A stretch of DNA of 64,000 nt. It comes from Capitulum mitella (taxonomy: Eukaryota; Arthropoda; Thecostraca; Pollicipedomorpha; Pollicipedidae). This document shows, piece by piece, positions 1 through 12,300 of this stretch. A program made the translations under genes and the position numbers. Each line of letters opens with the position of its first letter. Position 1 is the first letter of the stretch. The notes under the pieces were generated by a model. That model ran no database searches. It was not told where the DNA came from and was given only the letters and a program-made list of their open reading frames with translations. The stretch covers positions 26,185,201-26,249,200 of the forward strand of contig CP099846.1 of assembly GCA_030062745.1 (NCBI GenBank), read 5' to 3'.

Positions 1-252
1 CGGTCCATAAACAACGGAGTTATAAGAAGTCAAAAAGTACCCCCCATTTTGACATTTTTGCCCCCCTGTATCCACAAATTTCAAAATTTTAAAAATTTCG
101 TTTTATAAAAATGTAGTTTACGTCACGGCAAATCGATTGCCGTTTGTTGCGATGAAATCGGATAAGTAGTTCTCGAGATCTCGGGGGGGGGCCGAATCCG
201 CCCCCCCCCCTGCCGGGAATCGGCCATACCGTCTAGCCCTCCGGGAATAGGG
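1..252 (-). mobile_element. Fragment of TTAA-flanked MITE, family 1 (left end, inverted)
   Basis: The outer end reads CCGGGAATAGGG followed by TTAA at 253-256, which is the reverse complement of the left terminus of the full copy at 31274-32480. The inner sequence, including a G-run, a patch around an ATCGATTTGCC-like word and a stretch resembling CTCCGTTGTTTATGGACC, matches that copy in reverse. The rest lies outside the window to the left. Confidence 0.75.
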
Positions 253-256
253 TTAA

Positions 257-2787
257 TTTATCAGAACCTCATTTCGCAAATCTTGCAGAGTCGTGCATTT
301 ACGTGTTCCCGTGGCTAGCACGCGCTTGATGTTGGTTCAAGGGTGGCGGATAAGGCGGGGGGGGGGGGGAGCAGCTGCCCCTCCACCCGGAAAATTAGAA
401 GGGCAAATATGTGATTCCCCCCCAAAAAATCACCCCGCCCCCCTAAATTAAAAAAAATTTTTTTTTATTTTTTAACTTCCAACCCCCCCCAACAAAAAAC
501 TTACACAGATATCTGAGGAATCTCTGCACCTGGCCCTTACCAGGGGCCCTTTTTAAATATTCGAAGCCCTTTGAAAGTCCCGGGAATTAGGGTATAAGAC
601 CCGACACTCCAATGGGCATCTAAGACGAGCTGTAATGGATATTTAACAGCCAAAGAGACCCCGTCTTTCCAATGGGCAACCAAATACACAAGGGTCCCTG
701 GCCCTCTCTAGAACACCCTGTCTATACCTTGCGTCTCTGGAACTGATTAGGGCTGGGGCCCCTGGTGTGCCCATGGTCCTTTCAAGGTCAGTGGCCCCGA
801 TGGGTTCGTTATTAGGATAAAAGCTGAAATTCAGGGGTGTTTTTAAAATCAATGAAATTAAATTAAATCGTTATAATTAATGCTATGAATTTCAATAACA
901 AGCTAAATACATAGGCCTTACGCCTGGGCAGGGACGCTGGCCGCCTTTAAGTGCCCCAAAATACACCCAGAGCTCCTCGTCAAGTTCCAAAGACGCTTCA
1001 GACCTGTAAAGGATATTCTGGAAAGGGCCAGGGACTCTTGGTGTATGGTCTGTCTGTGTATGGTGTATTTTTTGGATTTTGGGGGCCTTTTTGGGCTTGA
1101 GATTCTATTTTGGTTTCTCGTTAAGCTTTTTATGCATACGATTGATTTTGCTGGCGATGGGGGCTCATTGCCGCCAGCAAATTCCTCAAATGCCGCTCAT
1201 TGCCATCATATCCGAAAATACGATCCGCCGCCACTGTGTTCGTCCCATTTTGCCGTGCTTAGCGTGATGTGGTCCTCCATTGCCAATAATGCGAACGCAT
1301 CTTACCCTACCGAAACCATCTGATTTTGATGTCTGTGCGGCCCGGCATTGGCGAGATGCCACTCCCGGAAGCGGAGCGAAACGGACCGAGCCTGTGGCGT
1401 TTTTCGCTGCAACCCTGTGGAAAGTAAATGAGGGGGAGGGGGCATCTTAGCGTGCCAAGCGCTACTCGGTGATCCAAAGGACGCGACCATCGACCGGTTG
1501 CGTTCCTGCGACACTTACACTGCATGGCATGGCATTGGCTCTAACGCCACATTTAACCCCAAGGCTTTCGGAAACCTGCAGACGTTAGCACGCCAAACTG
1601 AGATGTATCAGCGGGGCCGTCCTGGGTTAAGGCGCGAGATTTTCTTTTTCCTCTTCCCTGCTGAACGGGGCTGCTCCACGGTGAGCGGCAGTGCGAACCG
1701 GGACGCTGTCCCGGTAGCAGCCTGGGACTGCTGTCCCGGGCTGCTCCCGGGACAGGGGCGCGGGAACTCCTCCATAGCTGGGGGGAGACATAGAAGCAGG
1801 CTTAATTGTTTCCAGCTTCTGTCCATCGGGTCAATGTTAAATCCAAAAAAATTGGAGGGCCGCGACCCCAGTGCCTCCCCCCTCACCGCTTACCGCGCCC
1901 TTGTGCCAGGATTTCATTAAAGGTAGCCAAAAGCTCCCAAGAAGGCCTTGTAAGAAAAGAAGTTCACAGTCGCACTAAAATCTGCATTCCTCGTCCAACA
2001 TCACCCAATGCATTTTTGTTTCCCCTTTTCGGTCTATAAAGGACATCAAAAAGCTGCTCCTTTGTCTTGGCTCCGCTCTCTTTTGAGTTTCGGAAACTCG
2101 TTTTTACGTCCTCCCACACCCCAGTCTACCACCGATACCAGGCATGTCACCGTTCTTGATAGAACAGTCAACCAAAAAACACTCTATCAGAAAAGGATCG
2201 CAGTGGATTTGAGAAAAATTGAAAAGGTACAGATCTTCCTTGGCTTTTCTCCGTGCCACAGGCGTCGTTGTAAATATGTTTCCAAACATTGCACTTTATG
2301 CTGGGTCCTTCATTCCCTCGGCGGTTGAGTTTAATGGTTTTTTAACGCTAATTTTCCATGAAAACTATGCGATAACACGCGACCTGAAACACAGAGCAGT
2401 CCTGCCGGCGGATGGTACTTTCATCCTTTTACGGTGATCGATGGCTTTCTCTAGAAATGGCCAATGTGACATCAAGCGTAGTTTCATGTTTCAAACTCGA
2501 AGCGTTTAAGTTCGGATGCCAACGGAACAATCGGATACGACTCCAGCGCAGTTACAATAGGTTTTGTGCGTAGATGAACCCACGAGTGAGTTCGTTGAAT
2601 TTCACACACGTGATCAGCGGTTGCAATGTATGCGGGGCGGCGCATGGACCGTGCGCCACCATACCATACTTCCGACGGTGCCCGGGGCGCTCCGGCCAGC
2701 CAGTTGCTGACCGACGAACGAGCGGCCAACAGCCGGCAGACGGGCCCGCGGCGAGCGCTCAGCAGCCAGCACCGACGATTAGTCCCG
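257..2787. other. Upstream region of the SLC5 gene, no gene recognised
   Basis: No open frame here resembles a known protein. The part at 337-385 (a G-run, then AGCAGCTGCCCC) recurs inverted near 3973-4015, so it is probably the end of a dispersed repeat. Positions 540-1040 are rich in GGGCCCT and AGGGACTCT words like those in the large repeat-built elements further on. The SLC5 promoter and any untranslated first exon should lie in the distal part, but I see no clear TATA box or initiator pair. Confidence 0.4.
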
Positions 2788-2975
2788 CAGTCACAGCCAG
2801 CGCTGACAGGGAGCCGGCAGTCACAAGCCAGCGCTGGCGAGGTGCTGACAGTCGTAACCAGCGCTGACGAGGTGCCGACAGTCATTAACCAGCGCTGACA
2901 AGGAGACCACAGTCAGCAGCCAGCGCCGACAAGAAGCCGACAGTCAGCAGCCACCGCCGACGGAACTGACAGCAC
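2788..2975 (+). repeat. Degenerate tandem repeat, about 30-bp unit, upstream of SLC5 exon 1
   Basis: CAGTC(A) recurs at about 2788, 2818, 2848, 2878, 2911 and 2941, each followed by an AGCCAGCGCTGAC-like core. The array ends about 280 bp before the transporter start codon, in GC-rich DNA that is probably promoter or 5' untranslated sequence. Confidence 0.6.
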
Positions 2976-3258
2976 CGGCGAGAATTCAGCAGCCGGAAGC
3001 GCCGACCGCAGAGCGCGGCGCCGACCGCCCGCCATCCTCGGCCGGTCCGTGTCCGTCTTCGTTCGGCCCGCCGTCCGTCTTCACCCGACACCGGCTGCCG
3101 TTCGCCGCCGATGGCCTCCAGCTAGGCCCGCTGCCCGCGACCGTCGCCAGCGCCGCTCGGCCGCCGCCAGCGCCGACCGGGCGACCTCAGCCCCCCCGCC
3201 GGGCCGCCCTCGGACGGACGGGCTGCTGCAGCGCCAGCGGCAGCAGCTGACCGACAGG

Positions 3259-3369
3259 ATGCAGCAGGAGGCCGGAGGCGCCGCCGCCGGCGTCCTCGGC
3301 AACCTCCACTGGGGCGATGTGGCCGTGGTGGTCGGGTACTTCGCCTTCGTCCTGGCCGTCGGACTTTGG
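3259..3369 (+). CDS. SLC5 exon 1 (residues 1-37)
   Basis: The ATG is the only in-frame start before the first helix. A short Gly/Ala-rich tail precedes helix 1 ([20 protein letters not shown]). The exon ends at a strong GTAAGT donor in phase 0. The next coding exon is 23 kb away. Confidence 0.88.
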
Positions 3370-6300
3370 GTAAGTTCCGAGCTGTCTGGGCAATGGACTG
3401 CTGGGCATTTGTTTGGCGAGCTGTTTTTATGGAAGTTGCTTGAAGGCTGGGCTTCAGGTTCACTGCGACGTGTATAAGCGTTGATACGACCTGCATACGA
3501 CTCTGATAGGATCATTGGCAAGCGGTAAAACCCGTGCAACAGCAAGTGTTTTCTAACTGATGCGGTCTCCCACCCAGCGCAGCACGACTTACACCCTTAT
3601 GTCTTAGGTTTTGCGGAAAATTGATGGCAAGGGTTATCTGGTGCGCGTAAACGCCAGGCACAATATCCGCTCTTTCTTATCTACGGGTCGCGAGGTGTGC
3701 CCCGAACGTTTTTAGAATTTGAGGTAACATTGCTATGTTCTGAGCACCGCAGCATCAGGGAAAATAAACAAAATATTATCACCTTATACATTTTCGTGAT
3801 CAAAACATCATACAAGACAAAACAAATAGAAAATACACCTTGGTCAACTGGGAAAAAGTGGCTCTGTGACAGTGGCGGTGGAGCCTCTCCAGAGATCGGG
3901 GGGGGGGGGCAAACCGCTTTTTTAATCGTTTCTTTCCATGCAACGCCATAGCGCTAATATTACACTTCCACCGGAGAAGGGGGCAGCTGCCCCCTTGCCC
4001 CTTAATCCACCACCCCTGACCTGTGACCAAGTCAGAAGTTTGCGCAATATCCGTCCCTAAATTTTTGTTCTGCAGATCATACTCTTGGCATCTGGTCTTT
4101 CCACGACAGAAACAATATCCGAGGGGACCAGTGCCCAAAGGGACTTGTCATGGCTCAGACCATCACCTGTTTACTCATTGTGGAATCTGGACGTCTTCGA
4201 AGGACAATTCTAGGACAGATCGCCAACGCGAGTTCACCACACCCTCCCAGATTCCCTCAAAATTATTGTATGGGTTGTTCTGGGCCCGGGTTTTAATTTT
4301 TGGGTTTACATAGCCGTGAGGCCAAGAGGTCACGAGATACTGGTCATTGAAATGTGATGTTCAGACCGACGACCAACTACGTATGCCATTATGCCTAAAT
4401 GATTGTGACCAAAATGAATTGAATTATGTATGCATGAATTATAAATTAATGAAAATGAATTATGACCAAAAAAATTATAAGGACAAAACTAGATTTCATT
4501 AAAAAGAGGAGGAAACAAGGAATATGTTTCCACAAAAATTGACCTTCTCAGGCCAAAACTGTAAATTTGACCCGATAGCTTTAAGGCCAGCATCAACACG
4601 TTTTGCCTGTTTCGATTTATTTTACATTAACACAGAAATACGCTTTACTATTGGTAACAGACTGACGAAATTTCATTTTGCAATGGAAACTTCTTGTTGG
4701 GCAAGAGGGCCCATGTGTCACGTCCTGATTTGGTTCGTATGTTTAGATATCACGATTTATTCCACGATGTAAGTAATATGGGCATTACTGGAAGCATTTG
4801 CCAGGTGGGGTACACCCATGACATCAATATCCACCTTTCATGATGTTTTCATATGTTTTACCCGATCGCCAATGTAAGGCATTTTAACGACTACGATGGC
4901 GGGGGTAAGAAAGGATCAACAAGGCGATTGGGCCCTAACTGAGCTAGAGACGCGAGACAAGAACAAATGTATTGCTCGTCATAAGAGGAATCTAATGATA
5001 TCTGTTTTCAAGGACATCGTTTGGTCAACCCATGCCCTCCCAGGTCAGGCCAATGACTTAAAACTGTTACAAATCGTAAGGCTTTTTGTTTCGAGGGCCA
5101 TAGAGCAAAACGTTTTACAGTTAGAAAAACCGGAAAAGAAGCAAAGGACTCATTGGAGCCTCGCAAATGTGATGGTACTCCTCGTAGTTACTTCTGGTCA
5201 ATGACACAGGTCAGGGCAAATGAAATCCTGTGACCGCCTGGAACGACATAGAATCTAAAGCCCTCTGGCGGCCATTAAATGAACATGAAGTAGTCAGAGT
5301 GGCTTAAAATGGACAAAGTCGAAGTCTGCGCTTCAGGATGCCTTTGTCAACTCGAGGCCTAAATGTTAACCTAGGTAATCCGAGGTCATTGACCTCGGGT
5401 GATTTCAAAAGCGTTACGAACTTCGTGGAAATCATGTGTGGTCTGTTTACACGTAGGTCGACCCCAGCTTGCCTGTTAAGTGCCATTTGTTTTCTGGAAT
5501 GTTTGATTTCCCGACATTTCGGACAAAATCGGCTTTGCGGAAGTCAGAAAATGACGTCATAGGTCAATGCCCTGGCATGGCCCTGCCTTGATTTGTTGCA
5601 AAATGTTCGCAATGACTGCCCACGATGGTTGTACAAGCTTCGGTGCGCTACCTCTCCCCGTTTTTCTGTGGTTCAGGGAAAACCCGAGGGGGAGAGGGCA
5701 CGTCACCCCCCTACACTGGCTAAAGTAACAAAGATGAGCATCCGCTAGTCATTGTCTATGCCACAGATAGTCTCAGATATCGCAGTACCCGGTTCATACA
5801 GCGCTCCTTATCAGCATTTGTCATAAGTAGGTACTGGTCATCTATTTCTGATATGAAGGTATGAGGTATGTCACCAGTGTATGAATACGAGCAAGAGGTA
5901 CTTGACAATTTAAAAAAGGTCAGAATAATTCCATGAATGTATATAACATGACAAATGCTTTCAAATGGTCACCATATGGCTTGTATCTTGAAATAAATGA
6001 AAGTTAATAAGCTTTGCCGTCCAAAGCAGGTCATGACACATGACCCTCATTGCCCCCAAGAGTTCCTTTTACAAAACGAAATTTTTGTCAAAATGTTACT
6101 AACAGTGCTGTCAGTTTTGTATGAGAATTTATATGACCTTGGAACAGCCAAAATGAATTTAAACTTGACGTGATAAATATCTGATACGCTTGAATTTGCA
6201 CATTTGACCTGAAAAAGTAAAATTTTGTCGAACACGGATTTCTTCGTTCTTCTTTTTCCAATGATATACAGTTTAATCCTTACATTTTAATGCCATGGAG

Positions 6301-9300
6301 ATACAGTGACATACGTAATTGATCGTCGGCCTTGACCTCACATTTTGAATGGTTTGTATGTCGTGACATGTTGACCTCAGAACTTTATCAATTCCGGAAT
6401 CGAAACCAGAGTCCATGGAAACGCCATCTTACAATGCTGAACGAAATCTGAGATGGCGTGAACTTCTCTGCCCGTACCTCCGTGATTTGTCATGGAAATA
6501 TCCCGAAATGAGACCTTTGTTTGCCAATTTCCATCCGACGCTAATTCATTGGTGATCACTCAAATTTCTCTACAAAATGGCATTTACCCGATGTTATCTG
6601 GTGCCTGGTCACACAGTATCACCTCCGCCTTACCTATGGGTCACGAGACAAACCTTTGACACGACACGATACATACAACGAAATCTCGTGTCAAACCTTG
6701 CCAGGTTCAGCAGAAGTTGCAGTTACGCAAGGCCATGCAATGGAAGACATCGGTGACGTGAGTGGATCCGTGCTAGTGACACCATGGTGTCAAAAGTTAC
6801 GCTCTTACTGGTCATCCCGATCTCGTCGCACCGGGAACTGGTAACTGACCTACCATTTGTTCTTTTCTGTCCACATTATCTTGACGCCACTAGAAATGTC
6901 TGATATGGGTAGGGTATGCATATCCATGTTTTTCAACATTCATAGCACTAATTCGTACGTTTGTTTAACTCTGGCCGGACGGGAGGGGTTTTCACTCGCA
7001 CCGATGACGGGGACATGTACCACCCTCGCCATTTCGCCCCTAATTGAACTAGCGCCTCTGGACAAGAAGGAATCGATAGCCGTATCCCCAAGGAATCTAA
7101 CTGTAACCGTGTCGACTCCATCAGGTCAGCCAGTGACCTCCAAGATCGGGTCAAACTTTATGTTCGGGAGCTACAGATGGATTTTCCTCAGTTAAAAGCG
7201 ACACATTTGGGGCCAAGTAGGCCTAAAATCGTCCCACCCCTCCCCTCCCCAAGAAAAATGCACAGGAACATTATAAGGCAAAAAAGTCGTCAAGGTCATT
7301 AACCTCGTGCGACCTGGAAGAGGTTATTAGGCTTTCTAAAGCGACATGCTCTCATGTGGACTACTATTCTGAACCGATTTTATGCCCGTCATCTGCCGTT
7401 TTTGCATGTCTATTGCCCTAAGACAATAAAAAAGACATTTGGTGCAAAAATCGTGCTACAAGCTTTCAGTAGTAATGTCATGGCTCGGTGCCCTGAGACA
7501 AGATAAGGTCATTTTTTCCAAATGAATGTGTCGTCAGCTATGCTAAATTTCACGGCGCTGTCGTGCACCGTTTTGCCGTGGTCCCGGAAACAGCGCTTGG
7601 GGGTGACATCTACCTCCTCGTCCGGCGAGGGTTAAATTCTTACCATTGAAAACTGGTAAAATATTGGGGGCCAAGTTCCACAATGTTAGGGGTCCAGCCC
7701 AGCATTGGGGGAGGGGGAGCTCAACATTGGGAGGTCTGCTGAACATTGGGGGATGCCTCCCCCACCCGAAATACGAAGTTCCGGCCTGGGTATTGTGTAT
7801 GTATGTATGAAATATATTCGAGAGAGTTAAATGCTCACATGCAAATAAACGCAGTATGTGCCCGTTTAACTTCGTGTCATTACCATAAATCTGCCCTGGC
7901 AATGGCATTTACCATATAGTTATCATAAGGGATTCTCCTGTACACAGTATAAACCGTTCATTCGTGTGTAGGTTATTTCCAACGTTATTGATCAGAAATC
8001 GCTCAACCGTCATTGTTTGGGTTGAATGTTCAGATCCAATCAGATGAGAAACTACCTGCCTGGAAGAGACTGCAGGTCGGACACGGCCTGGTCAGTCTCC
8101 ACGACGCCCTCACTGCCCTCCGGCAGAACATGTCACTAGGGATGCACCGGATCGGGATTTTTGTGATCCGGCCGGATACCGGATATGCCGGATCGGGTTG
8201 CCGGATATCTGGTCAGATTTCCGGCCGGATACGGGATATTATCGATAACTATTTTTAGTTGCTATTTGTTGCTGGAAAATGAAGCAAAAAAGACTGCTTT
8301 AAAAAAGGTCTGAAAAACTGGAAAATACTAAACAGAAAAATACTGACAATTTGCGAATCCTTCCACCTATCGCGTAGAGTTATTGCGAGGTTTCCCCATG
8401 CTTCATTGTAAAAAAAGAATAAATAAAGATCGCAGCAATCATAGCACAGATCACCGATCACCATCTCTGACTGAAGGCAAAGGGCAAAAGTTCCAAAATC
8501 CGCAGAACGCCATTAATGTCTTGGTAGACCTCAAATACCTGTCTTGAAAACCATTCTCTACAAATACTAATGTATGTCCACTGAAGTATAATGCCCCTTA
8601 AACAGGGGCGCAGCCAGGGATTTCTTGAGGAGGGGGCCCGGAGCCCAGTGTGAACTGAAATCATACGAAAACCGCATACTGGGAAGACGATGTGTAATGG
8701 TCTTCACAAAAAACGCGAAACTAAGATGGAAGGCCGGGCCCCCGGGCCAACCTTTGACTGCGCCAATGCCCTTAATACTTGCCCGTATAGCGCCTTCTGC
8801 ATAAGGCGGACGTAAAGGGGCGGGGGAGGGAAGTTGGTACTACCCCCCAGCCATTTCAACACCTTGCGTCCTAGAGCGTCACGAAAAAAAACTAGCGTGT
8901 TGTACGTGACGAGATCTCACGACTGGCATCCCCTTTTGATGTCTCATGTCAACGGATGATCTTCCAGATCGGGTCAAATGTCAAATATTGGCTGAAAGTG
9001 ATACTTTTTGAGTTTAAGTGCAAATGAGCGTGGAAGAATAAATGCTGATGAAACGAAACGGATATCATAGTGTTCGTCAGTCAATTATGAGTCTATCTGT
9101 ACACCACAGGATTGTATTTCACCCCTGGTGTCCGATCCAGGTCATGTTAGGCCAGTTCTTGTCAAGCGGGGTCGTCGGTTTAAATGCGTTCTCGGAGCTG
9201 CAGAAGCATTTTTTGTAGACAATAATAGATGCTGAAGTCAAATGTAGCATCTCAGTTAACAAACACTATTGCCAAATAACATATAAGGGTCATCTTTGGT

Positions 9301-12300
9301 TATCCAAGGTCATCTGAAGCCAGTGATCTAGGGTGACCTGGATTTTGCCGAAAATCGTAACTTAGATACCTTAAAAGCGTTTTCCGAATTGAGATCCGAA
9401 ACAAAATCGAATTTTAGGCACGCCTTCGTACTGCAGACTCATCACTCCGCGGCCGACGCCGCTCCTCCCGTCGGAGCAAAATTCAAGTGTTTGTTGCACT
9501 GCGCCCTCTTTAGATGAAACAAAAGACAAACCACACCAAATTTACACCATTTTTTCCTTACAAGTTGAGGAATCCGAATGTATAGGCTGTTTTGCAATAC
9601 CTATTTCCTATCGCATTCCCAAAGACAAAAATAAGGTGTTTCCCGCCGACCACATGACATGAGTTCATGACCCTCGAAAAACCTCAGCGGGGGGCTGCAC
9701 TATCCCCCCCTTACGGGCGAGGGTTAATGAATTTGTACAGGAGTACCTGAGACAAATAAAAATGTTTGGAAAATAGGAAAATGATGCGCCACGAAATGGT
9801 CCGCTGAGCATATTTTGGCTGTTGTTAAAGCACTTTGAGCTTGAGTCCATCCCTTGCAAATAATGTCTCAACCCTTCCGAACTAAGAAGAAAAAGTAGTG
9901 CTCCAGACAGACCTTGGAACTGTTAGGAACATCGACAGTCTTATACAACAAGGCACGTTGCTCCTGAAGCGGTTTCATAGGTAGACATAGGAACGTCTCG
10001 ATCGCACACCGGAAGGCCAAATAGCCGGCAATATCCGGCGGGATCATGGAAATATCCGGCCGGATACCGGATACCAGATAATCTCAAATATCCGGCCGGA
10101 TATCCGGCCGGACCGGATATCGGTGCATCCTTACATGTCACGTGATCAAGACTCGCTCCCTCCTCATAGCCTCTACCCAGTACCCCATTCACAACACAAT
10201 TGATCTTATCCGTTTGACAGCCGAAAGCGTTGGCGCAGTGGCTGGACTAAGAAACGTGCCCAACGTCCCCGCCTTCCGAGCGTAAATATGGTTTATCGTG
10301 TTTTTACGCATGAACTTAAAATATGAAACACAGGTCTGAAGTTACCGCGGTTTGAAGTTACTCCTACGTCGCGGCAAATAGCTGCTCAAATTATATTAGC
10401 ACCGTAAACACCGGAGCTATGGCCGGTTTACCACAAGAACCCCAATACCTACCATTATTTTTGTGGAAACCTGTACATGAAGCCGCCAACCGTTTCGATG
10501 AACTCATGCAGCCATACGGCTCTCGTTCGCAAAAAAAACCGGGCTGACTCACTGGAAATGTTGCTCATGAGGCCAGCTCAGCTGGCATGGGAATACCCGT
10601 CGCTGAGACGGCCAGCCATTAACTATGAAGCAATGGGTAGGTAATGTACGATGACTCATGGTTAATCTCACTCCGACCTTGCGCTGATATTAGTGTGATA
10701 TTGCCATCCAGTTTCTTCAAATCAGCAAGACAATTCATGTGTCGGTATCCTCCCTCTCTCTCCCTCTCTTCCTCTGTGGCTGTCTCCCAATCTCTTTACC
10801 TCTCTTTTCCCCTCTCCCTCTGTATTTTCCCTTCTCTTTCTTCCTGTCCTTTTTCCCCTCTCTTTCTGGTTCGCTTCGATGCCCGACTGTTTAATCGCAC
10901 CATGGAAAATGGCCATGGCTTCCTCAGACAGCTCTAAACGCGGCAGTCCATTTTTATATCCACATTCAGCACAAGGAAAAAAAACTGAAATTTCATGACA
11001 CAGGGCAACCTTTATATTTTCGCCTGTTGCTTGAGCTCGCGGTACATCTCAAAATATCACACAAGTTCGTATTTTGACTACAGGGCGTAACAGAGTATGA
11101 GTCCACGTAGAATGACAATATGCTCTGGTGTGGTAGAAGATGTTTTCCGACGCAATATTGCGAAGGAGCCATAAAAGAAACTGTGATCAATTTGAGCTCA
11201 CCCATATGATATCCACGTATTCAACGGGTGCTCAGGCCCATGTAATGAAATGTATCGCAGCTGAAACCTGATGAAATTAAACTAAGTCGCACGTCACCAT
11301 ATGACATACCCCCTCGTGAAACAGAAGCAAACACCATTTGTCGCCTCGGCCCTTGTCGTTTATCCCATCGAAACGACATCAGAGTCCGCAACGCGTCTTC
11401 CAGTGAGAGTCACAGCCCATCATCGCCGACGATCACAGCCCGCCGTCGCGGTGCTCGGAATTCCCAGACCGTCCGAGGATCACTGGCATCCCCGAAACAA
11501 CGCCTCTCGGACCCGCCAGCAGGTGTTCGGCGGGAGGCGCCGGGAAAAGCGCGGGAACCACCGCGACGCGCCAAAAGAAGCCGGGACACGCCGCGACAGA
11601 CTCCGGGAAACGCGCCGGGGCTCACACAGTGGTCACGGCCGCGGCCGCGCGCCGCCGAATCGCCACCCAGGCGGCCACTGCCGCCGAGGCCACAGTCACG
11701 CTGAAGACGGCGGCGCCGACCCCGATCCAGAGGAGCGGCACCCGGTCTTCTTTCCACTTCCGGTTCCGGCGCCTCCGGCTCCAGACAGTCCCGGCACATC
11801 GCAGAGCGATAGCAGAAAGTCCAGATCGCTGAGCGTGGTCGCCGAAGCCGGCGCGGCCGTCGACGCCGACGACCTCGTCGTGGGCGACGACGGAGTCTCG
11901 CCCGTCGTCTCCGGCAGCAGGACTCCCAACGAGTTGATGAAATCCTCGTCGCTGAGCGTCGTCGATGCGGCCAGCGCGCCGGTCGGCGGCGTGGGCCCGC
12001 TCTCCGGCGGCGTCCCTCTGTTCGCTGTGACGTCCGCGAGGAAGAACCCTGGCGGCAGGGTGGGTCCTGGCGCTGGCTGGTCCGCCACGCCGCCCGCGAT
12101 CCGCACGCAGCGGCGGCCCGTGACCGCCACGAAGCCGTCCGGACAGCTGTTGCCCACGACGGCGTTGGGGAACACCACGTTGAAGTCGCCAGCCGGCCCG
12201 GCGTCCAGCCCAGGCGCGACGTCGAGCTGCCCGGGCCGACTGCTCGAGGCCCGGCCGGCCGGCGCCGCGCCCTGCGGGGCTGCCAGCACGGCCGCCAGCC

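Noticed and set aside
3081..3545. Minus-strand frames across SLC5 exon 1
   Set aside because: They are shadows of GC-rich exon 1 and upstream repeats, with no recognisable domains.
10644..10937. Open frames over 10748-10870 on both strands
   Set aside because: They come from a polypyrimidine tract with low complexity.
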